DNA of 64,000 nt, taken from assembly GCA_965261955.1 (NCBI GenBank), contig CBDHEM010000071.1:186001-250000 (forward strand). The letters run 5' to 3'. Origin of the DNA: JABAAI01 sp965261955. Lineage in GTDB: Bacteria > Spirochaetota > Leptospiria > Leptospirales > Leptonemataceae. Shown here one piece after another: positions 18,216 to 28,062 of this stretch (the stretch's first letter is position 1; the number at the start of each line of letters is the position of its first letter). Below the pieces are notes generated by a model, which did not search any database, had not been told where the DNA came from, and worked only from the letters and a program-made list of their open reading frames with translations. The position numbers were made by a program, and so were the translations under genes.

Positions 18216-19243
18216 AAAAAATGCTTTTCACCTGTTATAGGATGAGAAAATTGCAATTGAAAAGAATGAAGGGCTGTACGCCCTATTCTGAGTTTTTCTG
18301 TATCATATTTTGTCTCTAGATTATCAAGAAAACGTAGATACATTTCTGGGTCTAATCCATAAATACGATCTCCCACCACAGGGTAGCCAAGGGAACAGAG
18401 AGTGGCCCGTATTTGATGAGTTCTTCCACTATGAAGATGGACACGAAGCATACTTAAATATAGCCTAGGAGTATGTTTCCCTTTTTTGTGTACACAAAAG
18501 AACTCTGTTCGGCTTGTTTCAATTTTAGAAAAAGCCTTAGGGCGCCTTTGACTTGTCTCTCTTGTTTTTTGCTGAATCTTCTCTAGTGTCTCCGGGAGAC
18601 AAGAGAGAGGTGTAAAGCCTCTCTTTTTTTTAATTTTGTTGGTAGAAAAATCTGGATGAAGCCAACCCACAGCATCCAAATAATCAGGGAAGAGGCCTTC
18701 CACAAAAACAATATATTCTTTTTGCACACGTCCCTTTTGGAAGTCTGTCTGTAAAAGAGAGGCTGCTTGCTTATTTTTAGCAACGAGCATCAGCCCACTT
18801 GTTTCTCTATCCAAACGATGGATCAAATAAACTTGAGCTTTCTCACCCCATTTCTCTTTTAGGATATTATATAAAGTATGTTTCCGATAAGCCCCAGACG
18901 GATGTACGGGTAAATTGGAAGGCTTGTTCACTAAAAGGATATATTTATCCTCATAAACTGTATGAATTTGTCTGTTGACTTGTGGTTCTGGCTTAGATAA
19001 AAAATAATAGGAGATGAGTTGTTTTTTTCGAATGCGTTCAGATGGATTACATTTTTGGTCATCAATACAAACATGACCACTTCGTATACGCTCTTGCCAT
19101 TCTGTACGACTCCATTGATTGAAACGTTGTGTAAGAAGTACGTCTAGACGTAACCCCTCTTCTTCTGATTTAGGATAAAAATTCTTTGTGACAACGTCGT
19201 CAGAATCATTTTTAAGAATGGAAAGTTCATTATTTGGCTTCAT
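18152..19243 (-). CDS. RluA-family 23S rRNA/tRNA pseudouridine synthase
   Basis: 363 residues. An S4 RNA-binding domain comes first (LRLDVLLTQRFNQWSRTEWQ), then the catalytic domain with D145 in YLIHRLDRETSGLMLVAKN, and RVHLHSGRTHQIRATL near the end. It converts uridine to pseudouridine in structured RNA; the architecture fits RluC/RluD but the target is not deducible. There is an insertion of about 40 basic residues (IKKKRGF to RRPKAFSK) inside the catalytic domain. It converges on tsaE with a 64-base overlap. Confidence 0.9.
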   Translation of the reverse strand: MKPNNELSILKNDSDDVVTKNFYPKSEEEGLRLDVLLTQRFNQWSRTEWQERIRSGHVCIDDQKCNPSERIRKKQLISYYFLSKPEPQVNRQIHTVYEDKYILLVNKPSNLPVHPSGAYRKHTLYNILKEKWGEKAQVYLIHRLDRETSGLMLVAKNKQAASLLQTDFQKGRVQKEYIVFVEGLFPDYLDAVGWLHPDFSTNKIKKKRGFTPLSCLPETLEKIQQKTRETSQRRPKAFSKIETSRTEFFCVHKKGKHTPRLYLSMLRVHLHSGRTHQIRATLCSLGYPVVGDRIYGLDPEMYLRFLDNLETKYDTEKLRIGRTALHSFQLQFSHPITGEKHFFQSPLPEDMASLYSFTSRFSS

Positions 19244-19263
19244 TTTTAAAAAATAAAATTTAT

Positions 19264-19371
19264 GGGCCTTTTACGGAATGCAGAAAAGTAAGGAAAGGCC
19301 CGTCTAAAATACCTGAAATCGGTGTTTTACAACATAACTTCTGTCTTTCTTACTTTTTGCAACACTCCCCC
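19264..19371 (+). repeat. R1 interspersed element, copy 3
   Basis: Ends GGGCCTTTTACGGAATGCAG and TTACTTTTTGCAACACTCCC with core TAAAATACCTGAAATCGGTG. A full-length copy of about 108 bp, between the pseudouridine synthase start and the pyrC stop, within a base of the latter. Confidence 0.85.
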
Positions 19372-20454
19372 TTATGTAGGAGAAAGTAAACTCCATTCCA
19401 CTTCTTTTCCAGCATAAAGAGGGACAAGCACCTCTGTTTTCATATCTTTGTTTGTAAAAATAGGATATGTTTTAGGAATAGAGTGTTTTTTTTTGATAAG
19501 TGTGACCTTTTTTGTATTGAGCTCTTTTCCATAGAAAAGGGCTCCGTTTCGACTGGAAAAATTTTCCAAAGCATCTAGAGCATCTTCCTTATCAAAAACT
19601 TCCGCATAAAGTTCTAGTGCACAAGGTGCACTATAAATACCAGCACATCCACAATGACTTTCCTTTTGCTCTTGTGTATGGGGAGCACTATCTGTACCTA
19701 AAAAAAATTTTTTGCTTTTATTAGTTGCAGCCTGAATGAGAGATAACCGATCCTTCTCTGTTTTCAATAAAGGAAGACAGTAGCGATGGGGGCGTATACC
19801 TTTTTCAAAAAGTGCATTTCTATTCCATACTAAATGATGAACTGTAATCGTTGCAACTACATAAGAGGAATGACTCGTTACAAAATCAACGGCTTCTTTT
19901 GTACTAACATGTTCAAAAACAATTTTTAATTCAGGAAACTCTTTCACTATTTTTTCCAGATGCCTCTCTATAAAGACACTCTCACGATCAAAAACATCTA
20001 CTTCTGTATCATTGACTTCAGCATGAAGTAAAAGAGGCAGTTTTTCTTTTTCCATTTCTGTAAAAACAGGATAAAGGGCCTTTAAATCCTCCACTCCTCT
20101 TTCAGAATGCGTTGTAACACCAGCTGGATAAAGTTTCATACCTGAAATAAAACCACATTCCTTTGCAACTTTGATTTGTTCCTTTGTTGTTTCCTTACAA
20201 AGAAACAAAGTCATAAGCGGAGTAAACATCACATCTCCTTTTTTTGAAGAGAGCACTTCTAAAATACGCTCTCTGTACCTTTGGGCATCCTCTACACAGA
20301 TGATTGGAGGACTCAGATTCGGCATGATAATAGCTCGCCCAAAACATCTAGCTGTGTGAGAAAGAGCAAGAGGAAGGATATGACCATCTCGCAAATGCAA
20401 GTGGCAATCGTCCGGCTGTATTATGGTGAGTTTTGTTCCTTCTTGTACTGGCAT
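19372..20454 (-). CDS. pyrC: Dihydroorotase
   Basis: 360 residues of the class II (E. coli-like) type: PDDCHLHLRDG for two metal-binding histidines, MKLYPAGVTT with the carbamylated lysine, LLHAEV, VFEHVSTKEA and the catalytic Asp in FLGTDSAPHTQEQK. It closes carbamoyl aspartate to dihydroorotate in pyrimidine synthesis, sharing this pathway with pyrG elsewhere in the window. Its stop codon abuts an R1 element. Confidence 0.95.
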   Translation of the reverse strand: MPVQEGTKLTIIQPDDCHLHLRDGHILPLALSHTARCFGRAIIMPNLSPPIICVEDAQRYRERILEVLSSKKGDVMFTPLMTLFLCKETTKEQIKVAKECGFISGMKLYPAGVTTHSERGVEDLKALYPVFTEMEKEKLPLLLHAEVNDTEVDVFDRESVFIERHLEKIVKEFPELKIVFEHVSTKEAVDFVTSHSSYVVATITVHHLVWNRNALFEKGIRPHRYCLPLLKTEKDRLSLIQAATNKSKKFFLGTDSAPHTQEQKESHCGCAGIYSAPCALELYAEVFDKEDALDALENFSSRNGALFYGKELNTKKVTLIKKKHSIPKTYPIFTNKDMKTEVLVPLYAGKEVEWSLLSPT

Positions 20455-20584
20455 AAAAACATCATATTTTTTCTCAAAGCAAGAGTATGTCTTTCCCTAT
20501 GGCATTCAGAAAGTAATTCCATTCAAAAATATTATCACTACGTAAAACTGATTACAACCAAAGTTTTTACGCTCCCTCTTTGCT

Positions 20585-21295
20585 TTACTTTTTTTCCCAA
20601 TCTACAAAATTTATGATAGAAATTTTCATAGTAACGGGCTTCAAAGGATTGTCTTTCCTATCTCTTTTGGTAGCCACAATTTTATCAACGACTTCCATTC
20701 CATCAATCACCCGACCAAAAACAGAATACTGACCATCTAATGAAGGGACAGTACCAAGCATGATGAAGAATTGGGAACCTGCACTATCTGGATTTTGCGA
20801 ACGGGCTGCAGAAACTATACCACGAACATGCCTACGATCTGAAAATTCGGCTCGTAACGTAAAACCAGGACCTCCCATGCCATGCATCTCACGCTTCTTT
20901 TTATCTTTGCTAAAGGGATCACCCCCTTGAATCATAAAACCGGGAATGACACGATGAAAAGTTGTTCCATTGTAAAAGCCATTTTTGGCAAGGGTAATAA
21001 AACTTTCTACGTGCTTCGGTGCTAAATCTGGGAAAAAACGAATAACAATCTTTCCAAAAGTCGTCTGAATTATACCGATTTGTTTTGGAGGCGCCTCAGA
21101 GTAAAAAGAATCCATTTGAGTCTTCAAAGTAGTACAGTTATACTGGCAAAGAGTAAAGAAAACCAAACACACCCAGCCAAACAATAGCCTCTGTGCATGA
21201 TAAGAATATAAACCATTCAAGAATATAGCTCTCAATGTTTCTCCAGAAATTCTGTTCATACCTATCATGTCATTCTTTTTAATTGGTGGATTCAA
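20585..21295 (-). CDS. Cyclophilin-type peptidyl-prolyl isomerase, probable lipoprotein
   Basis: 236 residues. The N-terminal 60 hold a hydrophobic segment ending TLCQYNC, a plausible spirochaetal lipobox, so the enzyme probably sits on a periplasm-facing membrane. The cyclophilin domain shows TTFGKIVIRFFPDLAPKHVE, FHRVIPGFMIQGGDP, GSQFFIM and LDGQYSVFGRVIDGM, with the catalytic Arg in FHRV. The first ATG gives a long n-region; ATG at residue 13 may be the true start. A decayed R1 half lies immediately upstream (21303-21367). Confidence 0.9.
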   Translation of the reverse strand: MNPPIKKNDMIGMNRISGETLRAIFLNGLYSYHAQRLLFGWVCLVFFTLCQYNCTTLKTQMDSFYSEAPPKQIGIIQTTFGKIVIRFFPDLAPKHVESFITLAKNGFYNGTTFHRVIPGFMIQGGDPFSKDKKKREMHGMGGPGFTLRAEFSDRRHVRGIVSAARSQNPDSAGSQFFIMLGTVPSLDGQYSVFGRVIDGMEVVDKIVATKRDRKDNPLKPVTMKISIINFVDWEKK

Positions 21296-21302
21296 GTGCT
21301 AT

Positions 21303-21367
21303 GTATCACCAATTTAACGCATTTTAGACAGGCCTTTCCCTACTTTTCTGCATTCTATAACAGTCCC
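21303..21367 (-). repeat. R1 interspersed element, copy 4 (half)
   Basis: CACCAATTTAACGCATTTTA followed by GACAGGCCTTTCCCTACTTT and the end CATTCTATAACAGTCCC. Only one half is recognisable; it is the reverse of the left half of copy 3. It sits between divergent cyclophilin and pckA genes. Confidence 0.75.
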
Positions 21368-21462
21368 AGAATAAAAATTTTACATATCCTCATTGTTCCT
21401 AACTTGACAAAATTCACAACTGTATGTCTCTATACCAATCTTTCAACAATAGGTCGCGCTTT

Positions 21463-23055
21463 ATGAAAACAAAAATATCACTCACTGACATTGAGAATAC
21501 AGATAGGCTATATCATAACCTAAGCTATGAAGACATATTTGAACATGAGAAAAAGAGACAAGAAACTTTTTTAACCAGGCAAGGAGCAATGACAGTTGAT
21601 ACAGGGGTATTTACCGGTCGTTCTCCTAAAGATAAGTTTTTTGTTGAAGAACCTAGTAGCCAGAATAAAATCTGGTGGGGTAAAGTAAATCAAGGCTGTG
21701 ATCAAGAAGTTTTTGATGAACTTTATACACGGGTGAGTAAATATCTAGGTAATAAAGACCTCTATGTTTTTGATGGGTTTGCTGGCTCCCGTAAGACCAC
21801 ACGCATGTCATTACGTGTAGTCTCCGAAAAGGCTTGGCAACATCATTTTTGTACAAATATGTTCATCCGCCCAGAAACTTCAGAGTTAGAGGGCTTTCAA
21901 CCTGATTTCACCATATACAACGCTTCTGGCTTCAAAAATATCGACTGGAAGAAACACGGCTTAAATTCGGAGGTTTTTGTTTTATTCCATCTTGGGAAGA
22001 AAATGGCTATCATCGGGGGAACTGAATACGGTGGAGAAATGAAAAAAGGTATTTTCTCTGTAATGAATTATTACAAGCCTATTCAAGAAGATATCCTAAC
22101 TATGCATTGTTCTGCTAATGTTGATGGAGAAGAAGGAGATTCAGCTTTATTTTTTGGCCTTTCCGGTACAGGAAAGACAACACTATCCACAGATCCCAAA
22201 CGACCTCTTATTGGGGATGATGAGCATGGTTGGGATAATGAAGGTATATGGAATCTTGAAGGTGGATGCTATGCTAAAGTAATCAATCTAAATCCAGATG
22301 ATGAACCCTTAATTTATGAGGCCATTCGAAGAGATGCCCTTCTAGAGAATGTAGTTCTTCATGGAGACGGTAAAGTAGATTATAGCTCCAGTAAAAAAAC
22401 GGAAAATACGCGAGTTAGCTATCCTATCTTTCATATTCCTAATCGAGTGAAAAGTGGAGTAGCTGGCCATCCTAAAAATATTATTTTCCTTACTTGTGAT
22501 GCCTTTGGAGTTTTACCGGCCGTAGCACGTCTAAGTCCAGAACAAGCTATGTACCACTTCCTTTCTGGTTATACCGCTAAGGTTGCTGGGACAGAACGTG
22601 GTGTAACAGAACCGGTAGCTACGTTTTCGGCTTGCTTTGGAGCAGCCTTTATGCCCCTACATCCCACGCACTATGCTAAATTACTAGGAGAGAAAATGCG
22701 AAAACATTCTGTGAAGGCTTATTTAGTCAACACAGGTTGGGCAGGTGGTAAGTACGGTGTTGGGCATAGAATGAAAATTAAGCTCACACGTTCCATCATT
22801 GACGGCATTTTTGATGATTCTTTAAATCATGATGAGTATACAAAACATCCCATACTAAACTTAGAGATCCCAGATAAAATAGGTAGTTCTGTGAATAAAT
22901 TTCTACTTCACCCTTGGATATCTTGGCAAAATAGAGAAGAGTATGAAGCGCAAACTAAAAAACTGGCTTCAATGTTTATTGAAAACTTTAAGCAATATAC
23001 AGATATTTCTGCTGAATTTGACTTTTCTGCTTACGGGCCAATACTTGATGCCTAG
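21463..23055 (+). CDS. pckA: Phosphoenolpyruvate carboxykinase (ATP)
   Basis: 530 residues from ATG 21463, the normal family length; an earlier ATG at 21424 would add 13 residues with no family match. The P-loop FGLSGTGKTTLSTDPKRPL, TGRSPKDKFFV near the start, and the metal-binding stretch LIGDDEHGWD are all present. It interconverts oxaloacetate and PEP with ATP, the first step of gluconeogenesis. This suits an organism living on fatty acids and amino acids, as Leptospira does. It is a single-gene unit with its own upstream region. Confidence 0.96.
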   Translation: MKTKISLTDIENTDRLYHNLSYEDIFEHEKKRQETFLTRQGAMTVDTGVFTGRSPKDKFFVEEPSSQNKIWWGKVNQGCDQEVFDELYTRVSKYLGNKDLYVFDGFAGSRKTTRMSLRVVSEKAWQHHFCTNMFIRPETSELEGFQPDFTIYNASGFKNIDWKKHGLNSEVFVLFHLGKKMAIIGGTEYGGEMKKGIFSVMNYYKPIQEDILTMHCSANVDGEEGDSALFFGLSGTGKTTLSTDPKRPLIGDDEHGWDNEGIWNLEGGCYAKVINLNPDDEPLIYEAIRRDALLENVVLHGDGKVDYSSSKKTENTRVSYPIFHIPNRVKSGVAGHPKNIIFLTCDAFGVLPAVARLSPEQAMYHFLSGYTAKVAGTERGVTEPVATFSACFGAAFMPLHPTHYAKLLGEKMRKHSVKAYLVNTGWAGGKYGVGHRMKIKLTRSIIDGIFDDSLNHDEYTKHPILNLEIPDKIGSSVNKFLLHPWISWQNREEYEAQTKKLASMFIENFKQYTDISAEFDFSAYGPILDA

Positions 23056-23121
23056 AAATGCCTAGCTTGTATATAATATAGGAGTTCATAGAGTTTTAAG
23101 AAGCTATAATATATACCCCCT

Positions 23122-24513
23122 TTACCTTTTTAATGTAAGAAGCTCTTGGAGCATTTGATCACTTGTTGTTATTGTCCTTGAGTTGGCTTGAAAACCTCTT
23201 TGTGTAATAATCATGTTTGTAAATTCTTCTGCAAGGTCCACATTTGACATTTCTAGGACACCCGCATTAATTTTTCCACGACCTCCCAATCCAGCTTCAC
23301 CAATATTAGGATCGCCTGAGTTTAGAGAATAGCTAAATTTTGTCTCGCCTTCTTTCGTCAGACCACCCGGATTACTAAAAACGGCCATAGCTAATTTTGC
23401 TAAAGGCTCTTTGACACCATTAGAAAAGGTCCCAACTATCGTTCCACTGTTGTCTACAGCAAAGGCTTCTAGATAGCCCATACTATAACCATCTTGTTCC
23501 TTAGCTCGCGTAGTGAATGAGGAAGCGAATTGTGTAACCCCACTCATTGTCCCTGCCTCTCCTAAATCTAAACGAAAATTTTGCGGTTCTGGATTACCAG
23601 CTATACTAAAGCTAACATTCACACTTAGAGATCCACTATTTGAAGTATCCACACCATCAGAAACAGAATTCAAACGTCCATCTGAACCAAAACCCAATTC
23701 AAAAGTATCATTTCCACCAACGGCAACATCCCGTCCTCCCGGCCCTACTACGTTCACAGTTAGATTAGAAGCATTTTGTAAGTCCCCACGTACTCGCCAA
23801 AGGTTATCCCCTATTTTATAAAATTCCAAGCGAAACTCTCTCTGATTACCTTGTGGATCATAAACATTAATCGTGCTAACATGTCCACGGCGCATACTAA
23901 CATCACCTGTGAAATACTCACTAAGCTCTTCCCCAGTGGCGTCAGGTGGTACAAGCTGTACGGCTTGATTTAGATTAGACTCATAGTTGATGACACTAGT
24001 TGCCTTGGCTCCTTCTTTGGAGTAAATAGGCAAACGAAGATCTCCAGTGCTTCCACTAGAATTAATATAACGCTTTCCATCGGCACCAACTTGAGCATTC
24101 CAACCTTGAACCTTTAGACCAGTCCCCGGATGAACATAATAACCATCTCTATCAATATTGAAAAAACCAGCTCTCGTATAAAATTGATTATTGCCATCTT
24201 TAATTACAAAGAAACCATCCCCTGCAATAGCTAAGTCCGTGTTCTTACCAGTACTTTGAAGACTACCCTGTGTCATTAATTTGTCAATAGCAGCAACCGT
24301 CATACCAAGACCTACCTGCTTAGGATTTACTCCTCCTATATTTTCTTGAGGAGCTGCTGCATCAGAAACTGTCTGACTAAGCATATCCATAAAATTCACC
24401 CTTTCCGCCTTATAGCCATGGGTGTTTACATTAGAAACATTATGCCCAATCACATCCATCCTAGTTTGGTGATTTTTTAATCCGGAAACCCCTGACCAAA
24501 GAGAACGCATCAT
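23122..24513 (-). CDS. flgE: Flagellar hook protein FlgE
   Basis: 463 residues. The N-terminal rod-type sequence (SLWSGVSGLKNHQTRMDVIG, NVSNVNTHGYKAERVNF) and C-terminal NVDLAEEFTNMIITQRGFQA and TSDQMLQELLTLKR are typical. It polymerises into the curved hook joining motor and filament in the periplasm. The protein has no cysteine at all, so the lysinoalanine cross-link between a Cys and a Lys described for treponemal FlgE cannot form here. It is the last gene of a fliK-flgD-flgE run, 45 bases after flgD. Confidence 0.96.
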   Translation of the reverse strand: MMRSLWSGVSGLKNHQTRMDVIGHNVSNVNTHGYKAERVNFMDMLSQTVSDAAAPQENIGGVNPKQVGLGMTVAAIDKLMTQGSLQSTGKNTDLAIAGDGFFVIKDGNNQFYTRAGFFNIDRDGYYVHPGTGLKVQGWNAQVGADGKRYINSSGSTGDLRLPIYSKEGAKATSVINYESNLNQAVQLVPPDATGEELSEYFTGDVSMRRGHVSTINVYDPQGNQREFRLEFYKIGDNLWRVRGDLQNASNLTVNVVGPGGRDVAVGGNDTFELGFGSDGRLNSVSDGVDTSNSGSLSVNVSFSIAGNPEPQNFRLDLGEAGTMSGVTQFASSFTTRAKEQDGYSMGYLEAFAVDNSGTIVGTFSNGVKEPLAKLAMAVFSNPGGLTKEGETKFSYSLNSGDPNIGEAGLGGRGKINAGVLEMSNVDLAEEFTNMIITQRGFQANSRTITTSDQMLQELLTLKR

Positions 24514-24558
24514 AATTTTATACCCTTTCCTATCTTAATCTTGTATTTCAAAACTGTA

Positions 24559-25215
24559 CTATTTCTCATGTACAATACTCTCATTTACCTGTAACTCCTT
24601 TGTTGCTTCTTTTTGTTTTTGAGAAGGTTTCTGTTCTTTTTGGAGAACTTCAGATTGCACTCTATCCTTGTCTGTTTTTAGAGAAGATGAAGTTGTCTTC
24701 TCTCCAAGTCCTCCATATTGTTTTTGTATTTGGTTAGGATCGCTAATCAACTGTACCTCCTTTAAAGCGATGGCACGACCATTAACTTTCAAAAAACTTT
24801 TCCCTTCTTTATCATAAAATAGAGCCTGAGCGATACCACCTACATTTTCTCCACTAACAAAGTCACGTCCCATCACATAACGTCCAATTAATTCATGAGC
24901 TTGACGGTCCGCTAGGCGACCTAAGGAACTAGCCATGTTTTGCATTTGCTCAAGAGAGGAAAATTGTGCCATCTGTGCAATAAACTGCTGATCCTTAACT
25001 GGCGAAGTGGGATCCTGATAACTCAATTGGGTAACTAAAAGTTTTAGGAAATCATTCTTTCCTAGCTGTTGGGGGGTCTCACGTACTTCAACACCGGCTA
25101 GCCCATTCTTTTTTATCTTTTCTTGATTCTGTAATGTCTCTTGCACATTGACTGAACGATTTTGCTGTAAATATCTACTCTGTACATTTATATCTAAAAC
25201 GGGTGTTTCTGGCAT
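24559..25215 (-). CDS. flgD: Flagellar hook capping protein FlgD
   Basis: 218 residues with the FlgD signature GKNDFLKLLVTQLSYQDPTS and QFIAQMAQFSSLEQMQNMA (residues about 52-90). It caps the growing hook and promotes FlgE assembly. After about residue 160 the tail is a Lys/Gln/Glu-rich segment (KTDKDRVQSEVLQKEQKPSQ) without recognised fold. It lies 32 bases after fliK and before flgE. Confidence 0.93.
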   Translation of the reverse strand: MPETPVLDINVQSRYLQQNRSVNVQETLQNQEKIKKNGLAGVEVRETPQQLGKNDFLKLLVTQLSYQDPTSPVKDQQFIAQMAQFSSLEQMQNMASSLGRLADRQAHELIGRYVMGRDFVSGENVGGIAQALFYDKEGKSFLKVNGRAIALKEVQLISDPNQIQKQYGGLGEKTTSSSLKTDKDRVQSEVLQKEQKPSQKQKEATKELQVNESIVHEK

Positions 25216-25247
25216 TTCTTGACTCCTTATATTTTAACTACAATCAA

Positions 25248-26954
25248 CTAGGCACTCACATCAATTGATTGGAAATGAGCACTCACGAAATCAGAAGGAG
25301 TTAGGTCTTCAACTTCTCTGACCTCATACTCTTCGGCAAGAGACTGTAAAACTGAAGTGCGATGTTCTTGCTCTCCTTTTTTCAGATCGTCTTCTTTTTT
25401 AAATTTTTGAGAATAGAAATCACGAGTATCTGCCCACTCTCCATTCATCTTTCTGTTATTTCCTTCTTGCCGATCCCCTTGGTTACCTCGCTTACTTTGA
25501 TCACCTAGCTCATCTTCTGTGGTATCCATTCCATCAGAAGAAAATTCATCAGAAGAAAATCCACCAACCGAAAATTGAGTTTGCAAATTATCACGAACTC
25601 GTACAACCAAACTATCTACTTGGATACTCTGTCTTTGTAATTCTTCTTTAAAGTTATGTAGTTCATTCATAAGTAATTGTTTAGCTCCTTGTGATTCGAC
25701 TATAATTTTTGCTTGGACTTGTTTCTGAAAAGTATCAATATTCAACGTTATCCGCCCTAATCGATGAGGCCGCAGGTTTATGCTTGCACTAGCAGAACCA
25801 TTATTACGCAACTTTACTTTAGCCTTCTGAACAAGCTGGTCATAAAGCTGTTTAGTATCTCTATTATTTTGATTTTTAGAAAGTTCTGCTCCAAAAGTAC
25901 GAGAGCTACTTGTACGCTCAACAAGGTTCTTCCCCAAAAGTACTGCGGCATCTCTATTTTGTTCTCTAACAACACCTTCTCGTTGGGCACTATCACCTCT
26001 GTCTTCTTTTCCTGCTTCCGTATACTTACTTTCTTTCAATTGATCAATATTTTTATGGCCAAAAGAATTTACACTGCCTTCCTCCCCCATTTTTTGACGC
26101 ATACGCTGTATATTCCATTTATCTCTATTGAAAAATACACGAACAAAGTCTTCTTTTTCCTTTGCAGAAATTACATTCCCTTCTTTTCCCTCTTTCCCTT
26201 CTATTTGTAAAATTTCTTCGATTGTGACCTTAGCTTTATCCTTTCCTATACCATTGTCTGTTATAAAATGACCTAACCTTTTCAAAGCTAAAAGAAATTC
26301 TTTATTTTGACTTTCTTCATTTTTCATAAGAGGAAAATGTTTTTGTATCTGTCTTTCGATTTGCTGCTTAAGTTGTAAACTATCCTGCTCTTCTTTTGCT
26401 GAAAGGCTTAGTTTCTCTTGTATATTTTTCCCGTTTTTTTCTGCATTATCCTTATCAACATCCTTTCCCTCAATTGAATTGTATCTCTCATCTATTCTAT
26501 CTTGAGATATACCTTGAGATATTGCTTCCTCATTCTGATTTACTTTTCTAGTTTGTTTTTCATTTTCATGAAATCTCTCTTGCGCTCTTTTTTCTTTATC
26601 GATTTTTTGGCGAACTAACTCATCAGAGTGGTTTTGAAAATTTTGTTCTTCGGATAAAAAAGAATTCGAAAGTAGTTTTTCGTTTTGTTTTTCTATGTTG
26701 TAGAAAGCGTCTTGTTGCAAGTTTGAAAAGAAAAAAGAAGCTGAAGATAAACGAACAGGATGCAATAAAGAAGACGAAATAGAAGCCATTGCATTTTGCA
26801 TATGGCGAGAAAATTCATTTTTACTTCTACCTTTTAGCTTAGAAGTACTTTGATGATTTTGTTTTGTTATGTCCTTATGTACATTTCCTCTCTGATCACG
26901 CATAATCGAATGGTTGAAGTTAGTATCAAAAGTATTTTGTAAAAACATTCTCAC
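25248..26954 (-). CDS. fliK: Flagellar hook-length control protein FliK
   Basis: 568 residues. The long N-terminal region is charged and low in complexity (Gln, Lys, Glu), as expected of a molecular ruler. The conserved C-terminal domain carries SASINLRPHRLGRITLNI, then VQAKIIVESQGAKQLLMNE and QSIQVDSLVVRV, typical of the Flg_hook domain that switches export specificity. Leads a three-gene hook operon. An in-frame 15-bp duplication lies at 25532-25561. Confidence 0.9.
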   Translation of the reverse strand: MRMFLQNTFDTNFNHSIMRDQRGNVHKDITKQNHQSTSKLKGRSKNEFSRHMQNAMASISSSLLHPVRLSSASFFFSNLQQDAFYNIEKQNEKLLSNSFLSEEQNFQNHSDELVRQKIDKEKRAQERFHENEKQTRKVNQNEEAISQGISQDRIDERYNSIEGKDVDKDNAEKNGKNIQEKLSLSAKEEQDSLQLKQQIERQIQKHFPLMKNEESQNKEFLLALKRLGHFITDNGIGKDKAKVTIEEILQIEGKEGKEGNVISAKEKEDFVRVFFNRDKWNIQRMRQKMGEEGSVNSFGHKNIDQLKESKYTEAGKEDRGDSAQREGVVREQNRDAAVLLGKNLVERTSSSRTFGAELSKNQNNRDTKQLYDQLVQKAKVKLRNNGSASASINLRPHRLGRITLNIDTFQKQVQAKIIVESQGAKQLLMNELHNFKEELQRQSIQVDSLVVRVRDNLQTQFSVGGFSSDEFSSDGMDTTEDELGDQSKRGNQGDRQEGNNRKMNGEWADTRDFYSQKFKKEDDLKKGEQEHRTSVLQSLAEEYEVREVEDLTPSDFVSAHFQSIDVSA

Positions 26955-27112
26955 TACTCTATCCTTCGCCTTAATTCAAATTTTTCATAAGCAATTTCAA
27001 TATAACTGAAAATAAAATGAATCTAACATTATTTATAAGACATAACTAGACAAAAATAGCTTCTTTCATAATCACAGTTGACACCTTTTCCAAGAAGCAC
27101 TTCGTTGCTTCC

Positions 27113-27922
27113 ATGTCTCGCATAAAGTATAGTGCTTCAAATTCGGATAAGCATATCTTATACGAAGAAGCTGTGCAAAATGTAGAATTTGAAGTAAATA
27201 TGATGAAACGTTTTTATCGTAAGTACAATGGCAAAAAAGATTCACTCGTTCTAAAAGAAGACTTTTGCGGTACCTTTGCCCTTGCTTGTAAATGGGTAGA
27301 AAAAAACAAAAATTATCGTGCAATTTGTGTTGATCTGGATAAAGAAACACTATATTGGGGAATTCAAAATAAACAAAAAAAACTAAAATCAGAACAAAGC
27401 AAACGAATACAAGTCATACAAGCCAATGTATTAGACATAACACAGCCCAAAGTTGATATTGTGGCTGCGTTTAATTTTTCCTATTGGACATTTTCGAATA
27501 CAAAGAAGCTGTTCCAGTATTTTCGTTCTGCCCATAAATCTCTTAAAAAAAATGGACTACTTATGCTAGATGCTTTTGGGGGAACTGCTGCGGAAGGAGA
27601 AGGAGAAGAAGAGCGAAAATGTGAAGGGTTCACTTATATTTGGGAGCAAGCGCGTTTTTATCCTGTAACTCGAGAAATGCAGTGTAAAATACACTTTCAT
27701 TTTCAAGATGGTACGAAAATGCGTAATGCATTTGTCTATGATTGGCGTTTATGGACCCCTCCAGAAATAGCAGAGCTACTCTATAAGGCTGGTTTTAGTA
27801 AAGTACATTGGTATTTTGAAGGAACGGATAAAGAAACAGAAGAAGGCAACGGTATCTACAGGGAAACAAAAAAAGGAAAAAATGCAGATACTTGGCTTGC
27901 ATATGTCATAGCTATCCGGTAA
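27113..27922 (+). CDS. Class I SAM-dependent methyltransferase
   Basis: 269 residues. Motif I is degenerate (KEDFCGTFALACKWV), motif II is in RAICVDLDKETLYWG, and VQANVLDI precedes VAAFNFSYWTF and a strand LLMLDAFGGT. The fold is that of a Rossmann methyltransferase; the substrate is unknown. It is divergent from fliK with about 160 bases between starts. I see no partner gene that would suggest what it modifies. Confidence 0.75.
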   Translation: MSRIKYSASNSDKHILYEEAVQNVEFEVNMMKRFYRKYNGKKDSLVLKEDFCGTFALACKWVEKNKNYRAICVDLDKETLYWGIQNKQKKLKSEQSKRIQVIQANVLDITQPKVDIVAAFNFSYWTFSNTKKLFQYFRSAHKSLKKNGLLMLDAFGGTAAEGEGEEERKCEGFTYIWEQARFYPVTREMQCKIHFHFQDGTKMRNAFVYDWRLWTPPEIAELLYKAGFSKVHWYFEGTDKETEEGNGIYRETKKGKNADTWLAYVIAIR

Positions 27923-28062
27923 ACAATAGTCAGTTCCAAAAAAGAAAAAGGCAATGCAATTTTACACAATTTTACACTATGGTGGCTTCTTAATTTATAG
28001 CTCCTTTCTCCTTTTCAAAAATATATGCAAACTCAATGAAAAATAAAAACAAATATGAGTTC
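27923..28062. repeat. Short tandem duplication in intergenic region
   Basis: Between convergent methyltransferase and glpK genes. The 10-mer AATTTTACAC occurs twice in tandem at 27958-27977. It is one of many such short duplications in the window. Confidence 0.6.

Noticed and set aside
25764..26210. Plus-strand frame of 148 codons inside fliK
   Set aside because: It is antisense to a low-complexity, AT-rich gene where long antisense frames arise by chance.
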